Below are positions 53,104-62,348 of a stretch of 64,000 nucleotides of DNA, one piece after another. A program made the translations under genes and the position numbers. Under the pieces are notes generated by a model. It searched no databases, had not been told where the DNA came from, and saw only the letters and a program-made list of their open reading frames with translations. Origin of the DNA: Bacilliculturomica massiliensis. GTDB lineage: Bacteria; Bacillota; Clostridia; Peptostreptococcales; Anaerovoracaceae. Within the stretch, counting starts at the first letter, position 1; each line of letters begins with the position of its first letter. The DNA lies in NCBI RefSeq assembly GCF_900605495.1, contig NZ_LR027603.1, forward strand, positions 621,997 through 685,996. The letters run 5' to 3'.

Positions 53104-54517
53104 GACGGGATTCAGCAAGACGGGATTCAGCAAGATAAGATTCAGCAAGATGAGATTCAGCAGGCAGAAGATAGGCAAGCGGAGGGAATTCTGTCTTTCC
53201 GCCGCCGCGCTGGCGCTGTTTTTCCTTCTGTATTATGGCGGACTGCTCCAACTTTCAGAGCTGGCCGGCGGCTGCGGCGGCACGATCCGCGTGATGCTGG
53301 ACAGTTCTCCCATAGAGGCGGCTGCAGCGGAAGCGCTGATCGAAGAGCGGATCCAGCTGGAGAGCGACAACGCCGATGAGACGGCGGGAGCAGGCGGCGG
53401 GGCGGCGGACGGGGACGCGGTGACTGCAGGGGGAAGGAAGCCCCGCGCACTTTATATGGCCTGGACGCGGGAGCGGGACGTGCCTGTGAGCAACCCCGAT
53501 CTGCAGCGCAGTCTCTTCGCGCCGGTCATCTACTTTGCGGGCGATTCGGGATTCATTTTCGATCCCGTATCGGAGAACGGCTGCGCCGTGCCTGAGGAGA
53601 CGGCCCGGCGGCTCTGGAGAACCGCCAGCCAGGAAGAGATCATGGGCGCCGTCGTCCGCATCGGCGGTACAGATTACACGGTGGAAAAAGTATTGCCGGC
53701 CGGAAGTTTCGCCTCCCGGTGGGGAGGGGAGGCGATCATCGCAAGAGCGGACGTCGGGGCAAGGGGCCGGACGGACTCATCGTCCGGAGACGGCGGTTCT
53801 CTGGAACCTCTGCGTTTCAGCGTTCTGGATATCATCACCCAGGATCCGAAACACTTCTCCGTGGACGAACTGCTGGCGGCCGGAGGCCTGAAAAGCGATA
53901 TGGTGATCCGGTACGACGAATTGGCGGAGATGATCGCCGCGCTGCGGCTGCTTCCCCTGTGGGGCGCAGTCCTGTATACGGCGGCGGAGCTGATGCTCAG
54001 CGGGAGAAGACAGGGGCGCTGCAGAAAAAAGGAAAGCCTGCGGGAACGGCGGCGCTTATTTTTCGGCAGAGTCAGCATACCTTTGCCGGCCGCCGGAGTC
54101 ATCGCCCGCATCGCGCCTCCGGCAGCCGCAGCGGGGCTCGTGGTCCTCACTGCATGGCTGGCCGGTCCGCCCTTTGCGGTGCCCGGGAGCTTTCTGCCCA
54201 CCAGATGGTCGGATTTTTCTTTCTGGAGCAGGACGGCGGAGGCGACGGCCAACGCGATCCGGACCTATCTGTCGCTGGAGGTCAGCGGCCCTGATTTCCG
54301 CTTTCGCATGCTGGCCCTGAGGGCAGTACTCTGTTTTCTGGGGCAGACGGCCCTTCTGATTTTTGTACTGCGCCGCGGGACCGCCCGTCCTTTTAGCGCG
54401 CCGGCGGCTCCCGCGCAGGCACCTGATGGGAAACGGGCTGAGACGGCCAGTCCCAGCCCGGAGGACAGAGGACGGCCGCAGGGCCGTCCCGGCGGGAAGG
54501 AACAGGTAAATATTTGA
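53090..54517 (+). CDS. FtsX/MacB-like membrane protein
   Basis: A 475-residue protein with one membrane segment (about 35-55), a large outside domain (about 56-300) and three further segments (about 305-325, 335-365, 405-430), the FtsX/MacB topology. The outside domain has the MacB-like pattern ETARRLWRTASQEEIMGAVV and IGGTDYTVEKVLPAGSFASR. Identity is therefore likely but divergent. The N-terminus is a five-residue FSK-x-x tandem repeat. No ATPase of the MacB kind lies next to it. It probably partners the adaptor upstream. Confidence 0.72.
   Translation: MGISKTGFSKTGFSKIRFSKMRFSRQKIGKRREFCLSAAALALFFLLYYGGLLQLSELAGGCGGTIRVMLDSSPIEAAAAEALIEERIQLESDNADETAGAGGGAADGDAVTAGGRKPRALYMAWTRERDVPVSNPDLQRSLFAPVIYFAGDSGFIFDPVSENGCAVPEETARRLWRTASQEEIMGAVVRIGGTDYTVEKVLPAGSFASRWGGEAIIARADVGARGRTDSSSGDGGSLEPLRFSVLDIITQDPKHFSVDELLAAGGLKSDMVIRYDELAEMIAALRLLPLWGAVLYTAAELMLSGRRQGRCRKKESLRERRRLFFGRVSIPLPAAGVIARIAPPAAAAGLVVLTAWLAGPPFAVPGSFLPTRWSDFSFWSRTAEATANAIRTYLSLEVSGPDFRFRMLALRAVLCFLGQTALLIFVLRRGTARPFSAPAAPAQAPDGKRAETASPSPEDRGRPQGRPGGKEQVNI
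53093..53167 (+). repeat. 15-bp in-frame tandem repeat
   Basis: About four and a half copies of a 15-bp unit (ATTCAGCAAGAC plus three bases) encode repeated Phe-Ser-Lys-x-x at the start of the FtsX/MacB-like protein. Copies differ by one to three bases. Such units can change copy number by slippage without breaking the frame. Confidence 0.85.
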
Positions 54518-54542
54518 CGCGGCAGAAAGAATTGTTTATAAT
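54514..54542 (+). promoter_or_regulatory. Strong sigma-70-type promoter
   Basis: TTGACG (54514-54519), 17-bp spacer, TATAAT (54537-54542). It overlaps the stop of the upstream gene and drives the small membrane protein at 54643. Confidence 0.85.
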
Positions 54543-54642
54543 TATGATTGCCGGAGGCGGCAGGCGCCGGTGTACGGATCAATTGAGGCAAGGCAGAGCG
54601 GGTAATGGGATTAAGAGATCTTCTGCCGGAAAGGAAATAATT

Positions 54643-55401
54643 ATGAACACACAGCTGAGAGGCAAAATGCTGCTGAAAGTGGGAGGCATCATCTACATCG
54701 TTTTTTCAGGGTTTTCAATTCTGGCGGGGGTGCTGTCTCTGATCGGGGGAGGACTTTTTCTGGCGGGCGGTCTGAGCGCCGGAGAGGGTGTCAGCACGGG
54801 CGTGGGCGGCGTGGCGATGATCCTCGGGGTCGTTTTGATCGCGTCCAGCGCGCTGGGACTGATCACAGGGATCCTGGGCGTCAAGTACTGTGAACGCCCG
54901 GATAAGGCGCAGACGTGCTTCGTTTTGGGGATCATACTGCTGGTATTCAGCGTATTGAGTCTGCTGGGGAATCTGGTATCCGGAAACAGTATCGTGAGCA
55001 ACCTGATCGGATTGGCGCTGCCTGCGCTGTACACCTACGGAGCGTATCTGAACAAGCAGGCTGCGGCTGGATACGACAGCGGAATGTATCACAATCATAC
55101 ATATGGAACCTACGGCCAGTCCGGGAACATGGGCGGCCAGCCGGGAAACTGCGGTCAGGGCGGAAGCGTGAACGGCCGGCCCCAAACTGTGGATCAGGGC
55201 GCGGATCTGAACGGGATCCCCGGCCAGGGATCCGGATCCGGGATGGATCAGAACAGCGGTCAGGCTCAGAATTCCGGAGTAAGCCTGAGAAAGCCGCAGG
55301 AGGGGACCGCGCCGTTCCCCGATCCCACCATGGATTTTCAGCCGTCGGCGGACAATGAAAATAAACGGACCGTGTATCTGGATAAGGACGATAGGCATTA
55401 A
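54643..55401 (+). CDS. Small polytopic membrane protein with Gly/Gln/Asn tail
   Basis: A 252-residue protein: four hydrophobic segments within about 1-140 (GGIIYIVFSGFSILAGVLSL, MILGVVLIASSALGLITGIL, TCFVLGIILLVFSVLSLLG, NLIGLALPALYTYGAYL), reminiscent of DUF4064-type proteins, then a disordered tail rich in Gly, Gln and Asn (about 150-215). The start at 54643 follows GGAAAGGAAATAATT and lies downstream of a consensus promoter. Function unknown. Confidence 0.8.
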   Translation: MNTQLRGKMLLKVGGIIYIVFSGFSILAGVLSLIGGGLFLAGGLSAGEGVSTGVGGVAMILGVVLIASSALGLITGILGVKYCERPDKAQTCFVLGIILLVFSVLSLLGNLVSGNSIVSNLIGLALPALYTYGAYLNKQAAAGYDSGMYHNHTYGTYGQSGNMGGQPGNCGQGGSVNGRPQTVDQGADLNGIPGQGSGSGMDQNSGQAQNSGVSLRKPQEGTAPFPDPTMDFQPSADNENKRTVYLDKDDRH

Positions 55402-55477
55402 TAGAGGACTCCGGAGATCCGGGTATTCGCTGCGGGCGGTATAGACGGGATCCCGTTGTATCGGAAGAAATAACAGA

Positions 55478-55522
55478 AAGGCTGCTGTCTCCAGGCAAAT
55501 TTGCCGGGACAGCAGCCTTTTT
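55478..55522 (+). terminator. Terminator of the membrane protein gene
   Basis: AAAGGCTGCTGTC (55478-55490) and GACAGCAGCCTTT (55508-55520) pair perfectly, with an inner GGCAAATTTGCC palindrome and trailing T. Confidence 0.92.
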
Positions 55523-55552
55523 CGCTGTCGTACTGCCCTTTATGCGGGCTTT

Positions 55553-55629
55553 GGATCAGATAAACAGACCCATAATATGGGATACGGCAAAGCATACCAC
55601 GATGCCTGTGGCCAGTGGGATCAGGAAGG
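55553..55629 (-). pseudogene. feoB 3'-end fragment
   Basis: 77 bp match the last codons of the complete feoB (57727-57803) with four substitutions and no gaps. In the reverse frame it reads FLIPLATGIVVCFAVSYIMG plus LFI and the same TGA. Upstream of the match the sequence is unrelated. It is the scar of a second feoB copy or of a recombination event. The rest of 55402-55879 holds a terminator, a CGGAGG/CCTCCG hairpin (near 55660-55682) and the NhaC leader with repeated CTTAT units. Confidence 0.88.
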
Positions 55630-55879
55630 GATTGATCGGATAACACTCAGTTTTTACGGAGGGCTTCGATAAAAACCTCCGAAAAACGAGAAAAAACGGA
55701 ATAAAACGCACGGCGTCTTTTATTTATAGGGGATTTTTGTCGAAAACAGTAAAAAAATAGGACATGATAGTAGATTGTATCCAAACGGCTGTTGGAATAC
55801 CATGAGGGTGGAAGAAAACTTCTCAATTACTTAATCTTATCTTATCTTATTCATTTTATTTAAAGGAGGGAGTTAAATC

Positions 55880-57457
55880 ATGGATGCTATTTATGCTGGA
55901 TGGCTGTCTATTCTGCCGCCAATCGTAGCGATCGGCCTGGCGCTGGTAACAAAAGAAGTTATTTCATCGCTGACGGTAGGTATTCTTATCGGAGCCTTCA
56001 CGTATTCATTTACGATAGGCACGGGCGTAATGGGGGCCGTTACGGCGACATTCTCCACCATGGGCTCGGTTCTGGGCGGTAACATTAATATCGTCATCTT
56101 CCTATCGCTTTTGGGCGCGCTGGTAGTGCTCGTCACCATGTCGGGAGGCGCGCAGGCGTACGGCGTCTGGGCGTCTACAAAAATCAAATCTCCGGTCATG
56201 GCGCAGCTGGCGACCGGTCTTCTGGGAATTATCATTTTTATCGACGATTATTTCAACTGTCTGACCGTAGGCGCTGTAATGAAGCCGATCACGGATAAAT
56301 ACCAGATATCGAGAGCAAAGCTGGCTTATTTTATTGATTCTACGGCCGCTCCGGTCTGCATTATCGCACCCATATCCAGCTGGGCTGCGGCGGTTGGCTC
56401 CAATCTGGCCACATCTCGCGCGTTCGACAGTGAAATGCTGGCTTTCATTTCAACCATCCCGTTCAACCTGTACGCGCTGCTGACGATTACCATGGTCATC
56501 GTAGTGGCGACCTTACATATCGGCTACGGCCCAATGAAAAAATTCGAAGCCATGGCCAGAGAAGGGAATCTGGACGCCGTCGATTCAAAGGCTGCGGTCG
56601 ATCTGGAAACCTCCAACGAGGGAAAGGTAAGAGATCTGGTCATTCCCATTTTGGGGCTCATCCTGTTCTCCATTTTGGCTATGCTGTTCACAGGCGGCTT
56701 CTTTGATGCCGGCGGCGACTTCAGCATGGATTTCGTCGGGGCCATCGGCAACTGCGATTCCTCGCTGTCGCTGGTATTTGGCGGTTTTGGCGCGCTGATC
56801 CTTGCGTTTATCATGTTCATTCCGAGAAAGCTCATCAGCTATACCGATTTCTTCGCGGGAATTACGGAAGGCGTAAAGAACATGGTTCCGGCAAACATTA
56901 TACTGACGCTGGCATGGACCATCAGCTCCGTCTGCCGCGATATGCTTTCCACCGGACAGTTTGTCGGCGATCAGGTTCAGGCAAGCAATTTCCCCATCGC
57001 GTTCCTGCCGGTCGTCATTTTCATCGTTGCGGCGTTCCTTTCGTTCTCCACTGGCACGGCCTGGGGCACGTTCGGAATTCTGATCCCCATCGTAATCGTT
57101 ATTCTGGAGGGCGGGGTAGACGTAGATTCCAGTCTCATGACCGTTACGCTGGCCGCGACGCTGGGCGGTTCCGTATTTGGAGACCACTGCTCGCCAATAT
57201 CGGATACGACCATACTATCCTCGACGGGTGCGTCCTGTCCGCATATGGACCACGTTACCAGCCAGATTCCGTATGCGCTTACCGTAGCGGTATGCTGTGT
57301 CATCGGCTACTTCGTTTCCGCGCTGACCCATCAGAACCTGATCGCGATTCTGATTTCGGCCTTCGGTTCCCTGGCGATTGCTCTGTTTGTTCTGAATAAG
57401 TTCTATCCGAACCACGAGAACAAAGCGCACGCACAGAAAATGGCGGCAAAGAGCTGA
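55880..57457 (+). CDS. NhaC-family Na+/H+ antiporter
   Basis: A 525-residue membrane protein with about twelve helices. IFIDDYFNCLTVGAVMKPIT, FIDSTAAPVCIIAPISSWAA and GDHCSPISDTTILSSTGASC are conserved NhaC-type motifs, including the polar ion-site residues. Such proteins exchange sodium or organic acids for protons. AAAGGAGGGAGTTAAATC precedes the ATG. The gene is flanked by feoB fragments on one side and the complete feoB on the other. Confidence 0.93.
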   Translation: MDAIYAGWLSILPPIVAIGLALVTKEVISSLTVGILIGAFTYSFTIGTGVMGAVTATFSTMGSVLGGNINIVIFLSLLGALVVLVTMSGGAQAYGVWASTKIKSPVMAQLATGLLGIIIFIDDYFNCLTVGAVMKPITDKYQISRAKLAYFIDSTAAPVCIIAPISSWAAAVGSNLATSRAFDSEMLAFISTIPFNLYALLTITMVIVVATLHIGYGPMKKFEAMAREGNLDAVDSKAAVDLETSNEGKVRDLVIPILGLILFSILAMLFTGGFFDAGGDFSMDFVGAIGNCDSSLSLVFGGFGALILAFIMFIPRKLISYTDFFAGITEGVKNMVPANIILTLAWTISSVCRDMLSTGQFVGDQVQASNFPIAFLPVVIFIVAAFLSFSTGTAWGTFGILIPIVIVILEGGVDVDSSLMTVTLAATLGGSVFGDHCSPISDTTILSSTGASCPHMDHVTSQIPYALTVAVCCVIGYFVSALTHQNLIAILISAFGSLAIALFVLNKFYPNHENKAHAQKMAAKS

Positions 57458-57547
57458 TCGTACAGAAAAGTGGACCAAGTAAAAATTATTATAAAAGATG
57501 CGGATGGCTCAGGCTGTCCGTTTCTTTTATATCTGTGAAATACAATA

Positions 57548-57585
57548 ATCGCCGGCTGTGCATTACAGCCGGCGATCTCTTTTTC
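57548..57585 (+). terminator. Terminator between NhaC gene and feoB
   Basis: ATCGCCGGCTGT (57548-57559) and ACAGCCGGCGAT (57565-57576) pair perfectly, followed by CTCTTTTT. It serves the forward gene and may also work for the convergent feo operon. The remaining 57586-57729 shows no gene. Confidence 0.9.
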
Positions 57586-57729
57586 CGCGTTCGCAGAGAA
57601 CGTTGAGCGATCCTTTCTTCAGGCACGTTTTTGAGCGTCCTTTTTATCAGACATGATTTCAAGGAAGCCGCCCCTTTGTCAGGCTGCGTTCTCAAGAGAT
57701 TCGCAAGAAGTTCTCTGGATAGGCGCGGA

Positions 57730-59670
57730 TCAGATAAACAGCCCCATGATATGGGATACGGCAAAGCATACCACGATGCCCGTGACCAGTGGGATCAGGA
57801 AGGCCAGCGCCGTCCATTTCCAGCTCTGTGTCTCCTTTTTGATGGTCCAGCACGTCGTGCCGCACGGGAAGTGAAGGAGGGAAAAGAGCATAGTGCAGAG
57901 GGCTGTGGTGGCGGTCCATCCGTGATCTACCAGCAATGTGTGGAGCGCGGCGGTACTCTGCAGCTCCAGCATACTGCCTGTGGCCATATACGTCATGATG
58001 ATAATGGGAATGACGATCTCATTGGCCGGGAAACCCAGGATAAAGGCCATAAGTATGACGCCGTCCAGACCGATCTGCCGGGCAAATGGGTCAAGAAAAT
58101 CGGTGCAGTGTGCCAGAATGCTCCGGTCCCCTGCGTATACATTGGCCAGAAGCCAGATGATCAGCCCGGCGGGAGCCGCGATCACTACGGCTCTTCCCAG
58201 GACGAAAAGCGTGCGGTCCAGTATGGAGCGGATGATGACCTGACCGAACTGGGGACGGCGGTAGGGCGGCAGCTCCAGGGCGAAGGAAGAGGGGATCCCC
58301 TTCAGCAATGTCTTCGACAGAAGGCCGGATATCAGCAGCGTCATGAAGACGCCAAGCAGGATCAGTCCCGTCAGCAGGACGGCGGACAGGACTCCGCTCA
58401 GGGGACCTGCGGCCGCACCGGCGAAGAACATGCTGATGATGACGATCAGAGTGGGAAACCGTCCGTTGCACGGAACGAAGTTGTTCGTAAGTATGGCGAT
58501 CAGGCGTTCCCGGGGCGAGTCGATAATACGGCAGCCCGTAACGCCGCAGGCGTTGCAGCCGAAGCCCATGCACATGGTCAGGCTCTGCTTTCCATGAGCG
58601 CAGGCCCGCTGGAAACACCGATCCATGTTAAACGCCACCCGGGGCAGATACCCGGCGTCCTCCAGCAGCGTGAACAGCGGGAAGAAGATCGCCATGGGGG
58701 GCAGCATGACGGAGACCACCCAGGCCAGCGTTTTGTAAATACCCATGACCAGCACTTGCTGCAGCCATTCCGGCGCGCCGGCGGAAGCAAGACCGCGCAG
58801 CATGGGCGCCTGAAGAGAGGTGAAGAAATCCGACAGCATGGCGGAGGGGACGTTTGCGCCGGCGATGGTGATCCAGAAGATGAACGCCAGGAGCAGGATC
58901 ATGAGAGGATAGCCGAATTTCCGGGAAGTCAGGATGCGGTCCAGCCGGCGGTCCAGACTGTGGGGATCGGTGCTCTCCTCCTGAACGCAGGCGTTGTAGA
59001 TCCGCCCGCTCTGTTCCACGATCCTGCGCACGGCTTCGTCGGCCTGGGCGTCCGTGTCGCCGGTCTGCGCGCCGATACCGTCGGCCGTTTTCGCCGGTTT
59101 ATCCGGGCGGTCCGCCGTTTCTGCCAGAGCAGAGGGAACGGCCTTCGGGGGGATGGTGCCCTCATGGGTCCGGGCCATGAGGTCGACGGCCTGCATGAGC
59201 TCGCCGAGCCCCTTATTGGAACGCGCTGTGGTCCCAACAACGGGTAAGCCGAGCTCTTCTGACAGTTTTTCCAGATCCACGCGGATCTTTTTCTTTTTTG
59301 CTTCATCCAGCAGATTGACGCAGACGATGATACGGTCTGTGATCTCACGGATCTGCAGCACCAGATTGAGATTGCGTTTCAGACAGGTGGCGTCGGTGAC
59401 GCAGATCACCAGATTCGGTTCGCCGCCGCACAGATAATCCCGGGCGATCTCCTCTTCCACAGAGCTGGCAAACAGGGAATAAGTACCGGGCAGATCGACC
59501 AGCGTGACCTCGGCGCCGTTGTATTCGTAGGTGCCGCGGGCGTTGGAAACGGTTTTTCCGGGCCAGTTTCCAGTGTGTTGATGCATGCCGGTCAGAGAGT
59601 TGAAGACTGTACTCTTACCCACGTTAGGGTTTCCGGCCAGCGCTACAGTTACTTTTTCCATACGCTTCAC
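57730..59670 (-). CDS. feoB: Ferrous iron transporter FeoB
   Basis: A 646-residue iron(II) importer: an N-terminal G-protein domain (G1 GNPNVGKST, G2/G3 DLPGTYSL, G4 NLLDEAKK) and a membrane part with two Gate motifs (GFGCNACGVTGCRIIDSPRE and, near the C-terminus, LHFPCGTTCWTIKKE). The linker (about 190-235) is variable. It overlaps feoA by 4 bp. It imports ferrous iron under anaerobic conditions. Confidence 0.97.
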   Translation of the reverse strand: MKRMEKVTVALAGNPNVGKSTVFNSLTGMHQHTGNWPGKTVSNARGTYEYNGAEVTLVDLPGTYSLFASSVEEEIARDYLCGGEPNLVICVTDATCLKRNLNLVLQIREITDRIIVCVNLLDEAKKKKIRVDLEKLSEELGLPVVGTTARSNKGLGELMQAVDLMARTHEGTIPPKAVPSALAETADRPDKPAKTADGIGAQTGDTDAQADEAVRRIVEQSGRIYNACVQEESTDPHSLDRRLDRILTSRKFGYPLMILLLAFIFWITIAGANVPSAMLSDFFTSLQAPMLRGLASAGAPEWLQQVLVMGIYKTLAWVVSVMLPPMAIFFPLFTLLEDAGYLPRVAFNMDRCFQRACAHGKQSLTMCMGFGCNACGVTGCRIIDSPRERLIAILTNNFVPCNGRFPTLIVIISMFFAGAAAGPLSGVLSAVLLTGLILLGVFMTLLISGLLSKTLLKGIPSSFALELPPYRRPQFGQVIIRSILDRTLFVLGRAVVIAAPAGLIIWLLANVYAGDRSILAHCTDFLDPFARQIGLDGVILMAFILGFPANEIVIPIIIMTYMATGSMLELQSTAALHTLLVDHGWTATTALCTMLFSLLHFPCGTTCWTIKKETQSWKWTALAFLIPLVTGIVVCFAVSHIMGLFI

Positions 59671-59927
59671 CTTTCGCAGTTGCTTTCCAACAAGATTTTT
59701 CTCGCATCGTCTCTGCGAAGAGCGATCACTGCGCCCATGACGGAATAAGCCGTGGGGTCGCCGGAGGGACTCTGATGCAGGGCCGCCACTTCCGCGCCCT
59801 CCACAAGTCCCAGATCCAGCATTCTGCGGCGCTGTACGCCGTTTGCCGTCAGGGAGCTGACTACGCCGCGTGTGCCCAGCGGCAGACTGTCAAGCGACTG
59901 ATTTGAATTTGTAAATTGCTGCTTCAT
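59667..59927 (-). CDS. feoA: Ferrous iron transport protein A
   Basis: An 86-residue SH3-like accessory protein (LDSLPLGTRGVVSSLTANGV, RRMLDLGLVEGAEVAALHQS, IALRRDDARKI). GGAGGCAATCT precedes the ATG at 59927. It is the first gene of the feo operon. The 306 bp between it and the divergent GGDEF gene (59928-60233) contain no gene I can support. Confidence 0.95.
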   Translation of the reverse strand: MKQQFTNSNQSLDSLPLGTRGVVSSLTANGVQRRRMLDLGLVEGAEVAALHQSPSGDPTAYSVMGAVIALRRDDARKILLESNCER

Positions 59928-60233
59928 AGATTGCCTCCAATAGTTTAAATAGACGGCCGCGGCTGAATCATGACGCCGGAAGAAAGTCCCGGACAGCCGG
60001 TGAAATCAGCGGGCCGGAGACGTTTTTCGTCTCTGTGCCAGTGTATGAGTTAAAACCTGTCTGTGTGAAAGAGGCCCCACGCATAATTTTGCGATGGCAC
60101 TGGTGCGGTACGGGAGGATATGGTATGATAAGGGCGTCCGGAAAATGCCGCGGAGGGCGGCAGAGGGGCGGCTGAGAGACCGGGAACGGTTCTGGAGGGC
60201 GCGGATATTTCAATTGAGCTATGGAGAAAATCA

Positions 60234-61847
60234 ATGAAAGTCGGGAAAAAATTAATTATTGCGATGGTGCTGATCTCGATCGTCCCCAGTCTTGCCGTCG
60301 CTTTTACAGTCAATATACAGATGAAGAATACGGTGCATGATCTTCAGGAGAAATCTCTTGCCAGTCTGGCTAACGTGGTGTCCGCGCATATTTATGATTT
60401 CTGTAACGGGCAGGAAATGGACAGCCGTTTTTTCGGCCAGGTGACTGCGTACAGAGAATGTCTGCAGGCGCATGAGCAGGGCGCCGGACCGGGCGAGACG
60501 GAATACTGGGATGCGGAGGTGGAAAGCCTCTTTGAGCGGACGACCACGATCAATGATAATATAGACGGCGGCGCGCTGATCGACGCCACAGGCAAAACCA
60601 TACTGGCCTACAACAAAAATGAAGAAGGACATTCTGTTGCAAACACGGAAATGTATAAGTCCATCATGGGCGGAACCGAGCTGTATCGAAATACGGTGAT
60701 CAATGCGGACGGTTCACGAAATATAAACATCGTAGTTCCCGTGAAGGATGAGTCCGGCGCGGTCATCGGACTGCTGAAACGGGTGGTCAATCTGAGCAAT
60801 CTGAACCTTTATATCGACGAAGTGGAGATCGGTGAAACAGGATACGTCTACGTCATAGACGAGAACGCCACGCTGATCTATCACGGTTCGCAGGAGAAAA
60901 TGGATCTGGCCGTGGGAGAATTTCAGGACCGGGAAGAACTTGACGAACTGCTGCGCCAGGTCTCCGCGGGCACGCTGGAAAAACCTTCGGGGATCATCCG
61001 CTATAATAATCGGGGCGTGGACACTGTTGCGGCCTACAATCAGATGGAGGAACTGGACTGGGTCGTTCTGGTGGCGATGGACAATGAGGAGATACTGGGA
61101 CCGGCGGTAAAGGCAACGAGAACGCTGGGTATCGTCAGCATTCTGATCGCCGTGGCCACGGTAGCCGCATGTTATTTTATCGTCCAGTCGCTGCTCTTTC
61201 CGCTGACCCAGCTCAGACAGCGTCTGAAGCGCATTGCGGAGGGAGACTGCTCCGCGCGGTGCGAATACGCTCAGGGCGATGAACTGGCATCTATTATGGA
61301 GAGCGTCAACGACGTGGCCATTCGCCTGGATAAACAGGAACAGGAGCTGGAGCGGGCGAAGACAAGAGACGTTTTGACCGGAATGTATAATCGCATGGGC
61401 GTGCTTGAACTCATGGGAAAACGTCTGCATTCGGAGGAAGATCAGGCGATCCTCCTGTTTGACTTCGACGATTTCGGCCTGCTGAACGAAATCCTGGGGC
61501 AGGAGACATGCAATGAAATACTGAAAGAGCTTTCGGAGAAATTCTGCGCTCTGCCGGAATCCGTCCGCTGTGCGGGCCGCTACAGCGGAGACAGTTTCGT
61601 TTTAATGGCTGAATCCTGGAACGAGGAAGAGAGACCCGAGGCCCTGGCCGAGTGGGTGCGCAAAGCGGTGGAAGAGATCCGCTTCGTCTCAGGAAAGCCG
61701 GTGCACGCCACAGTCAGCGGCGGCGTGGCATACATCGACGATTCGGACGGCGATCTGAATACCTATTTAAAACGGGCCGCCACTGCCATGCATAAAGCAA
61801 AAAAATCCGGAAAGAATACATTTATGGTCTTTTCCGATGAGCTCTGA
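60234..61847 (+). CDS. Membrane sensor with degenerate GGDEF domain
   Basis: A 537-residue protein: membrane segment (about 8-26), extracytoplasmic dCache-type sensor (about 30-285, IDATGKTILAYNKNEEG and VYVIDENATLIYHGS), second segment (about 292-318), HAMP (about 320-372) and a GGDEF-like domain. The catalytic motif reads SGDSF (about 450-454, in GRYSGDSFVLM) in place of GGDEF, and no RxxD inhibitory site precedes it. Cyclic di-GMP synthesis is doubtful; it may bind nucleotide or signal through protein contacts. GGAGAAAATCA precedes the ATG. Confidence 0.92.
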   Translation: MKVGKKLIIAMVLISIVPSLAVAFTVNIQMKNTVHDLQEKSLASLANVVSAHIYDFCNGQEMDSRFFGQVTAYRECLQAHEQGAGPGETEYWDAEVESLFERTTTINDNIDGGALIDATGKTILAYNKNEEGHSVANTEMYKSIMGGTELYRNTVINADGSRNINIVVPVKDESGAVIGLLKRVVNLSNLNLYIDEVEIGETGYVYVIDENATLIYHGSQEKMDLAVGEFQDREELDELLRQVSAGTLEKPSGIIRYNNRGVDTVAAYNQMEELDWVVLVAMDNEEILGPAVKATRTLGIVSILIAVATVAACYFIVQSLLFPLTQLRQRLKRIAEGDCSARCEYAQGDELASIMESVNDVAIRLDKQEQELERAKTRDVLTGMYNRMGVLELMGKRLHSEEDQAILLFDFDDFGLLNEILGQETCNEILKELSEKFCALPESVRCAGRYSGDSFVLMAESWNEEERPEALAEWVRKAVEEIRFVSGKPVHATVSGGVAYIDDSDGDLNTYLKRAATAMHKAKKSGKNTFMVFSDEL

Positions 61848-61952
61848 TCTGCTATAATAGAAAGGCAGTGAAAAAAGGAAGATACAGGAACACATATTTT
61901 AAGGGCTGTCGGGAGATCAATAAAAAAGTAAAAATAAGTTGAAAAAAATCCC

Positions 61953-61982
61953 TTGACAGATAGTCAAAAACTGTGGTAATAT
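61953..61982 (+). promoter_or_regulatory. Promoter of the tRNA cluster
   Basis: TTGACA (61953-61958), 18-bp spacer, TAATAT (61977-61982), 33 bp before the first tRNA. A match to the -35 consensus is perfect. Confidence 0.85.
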
Positions 61983-62014
61983 CTTTCTTGCAGCGCGTTC
62001 CGATGCGCTAATGT

Positions 62015-62091
62015 GGCGGTGTAGCTTAGTTGGCTAGAGCGTCCGGTTCATACCCGGAAGGTCGGTGGTTCGACTCCACTCGCCGCTACCA
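62015..62091 (+). tRNA. tRNA-Met (CAT)
   Basis: Full cloverleaf with encoded CCA. Anticodon loop TTCATAC. Acceptor GGCGGTG pairs with CGCCGCT including a G-T end pair, as in elongator tRNA-Met; it lacks the three G-C pairs of an initiator stem. Confidence 0.95.
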
Positions 62092-62101
62092 TTTACGATT
62101 G

Positions 62102-62177
62102 GGGCGCTTAGCTCAGCTGGGAGAGCATCTGCCTTACAAGCAGAGGGTCATAGGTTCGAGCCCTATAGCGCCCACCA
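62102..62177 (+). tRNA. tRNA-Val (TAC)
   Basis: Cloverleaf with acceptor GGGCGCT/AGCGCCC, anticodon TAC, T-loop TTCGAGC and encoded CCA. Confidence 0.97.
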
Positions 62178-62182
62178 ATTGC

Positions 62183-62259
62183 GGCCTGGTAGTTCAGTTG
62201 GTTAGAATGCCAGCCTGTCACGCTGGAGGTCGTCGGTTCGAGCCCGATCCAGGTCGCCA
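62183..62259 (+). tRNA. tRNA-Asp (GTC)
   Basis: Cloverleaf with acceptor GGCCTGG/CCAGGTC, anticodon GTC, discriminator G and encoded CCA. Confidence 0.97.
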
Positions 62260-62348
62260 ATTTTTAATGTTTTCTTTCGGTCAGAGGAAGGAAAGCATGC
62301 TCGGAAAGAAGACGTCAGACTCTGCGCCCAGCAGTCCGCTGACACTAT

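Noticed and set aside
57631-59247. Forward open frame of 538 codons over feoB
   Set aside because: Antisense of feoB; very rich in Asp/Gly/His/Gln, no recognised domain.
62260-62348. Possible decayed tRNA between tRNA-Asp and tRNA-His
   Set aside because: No T-loop (TTCGA) or acceptor pairing could be found.
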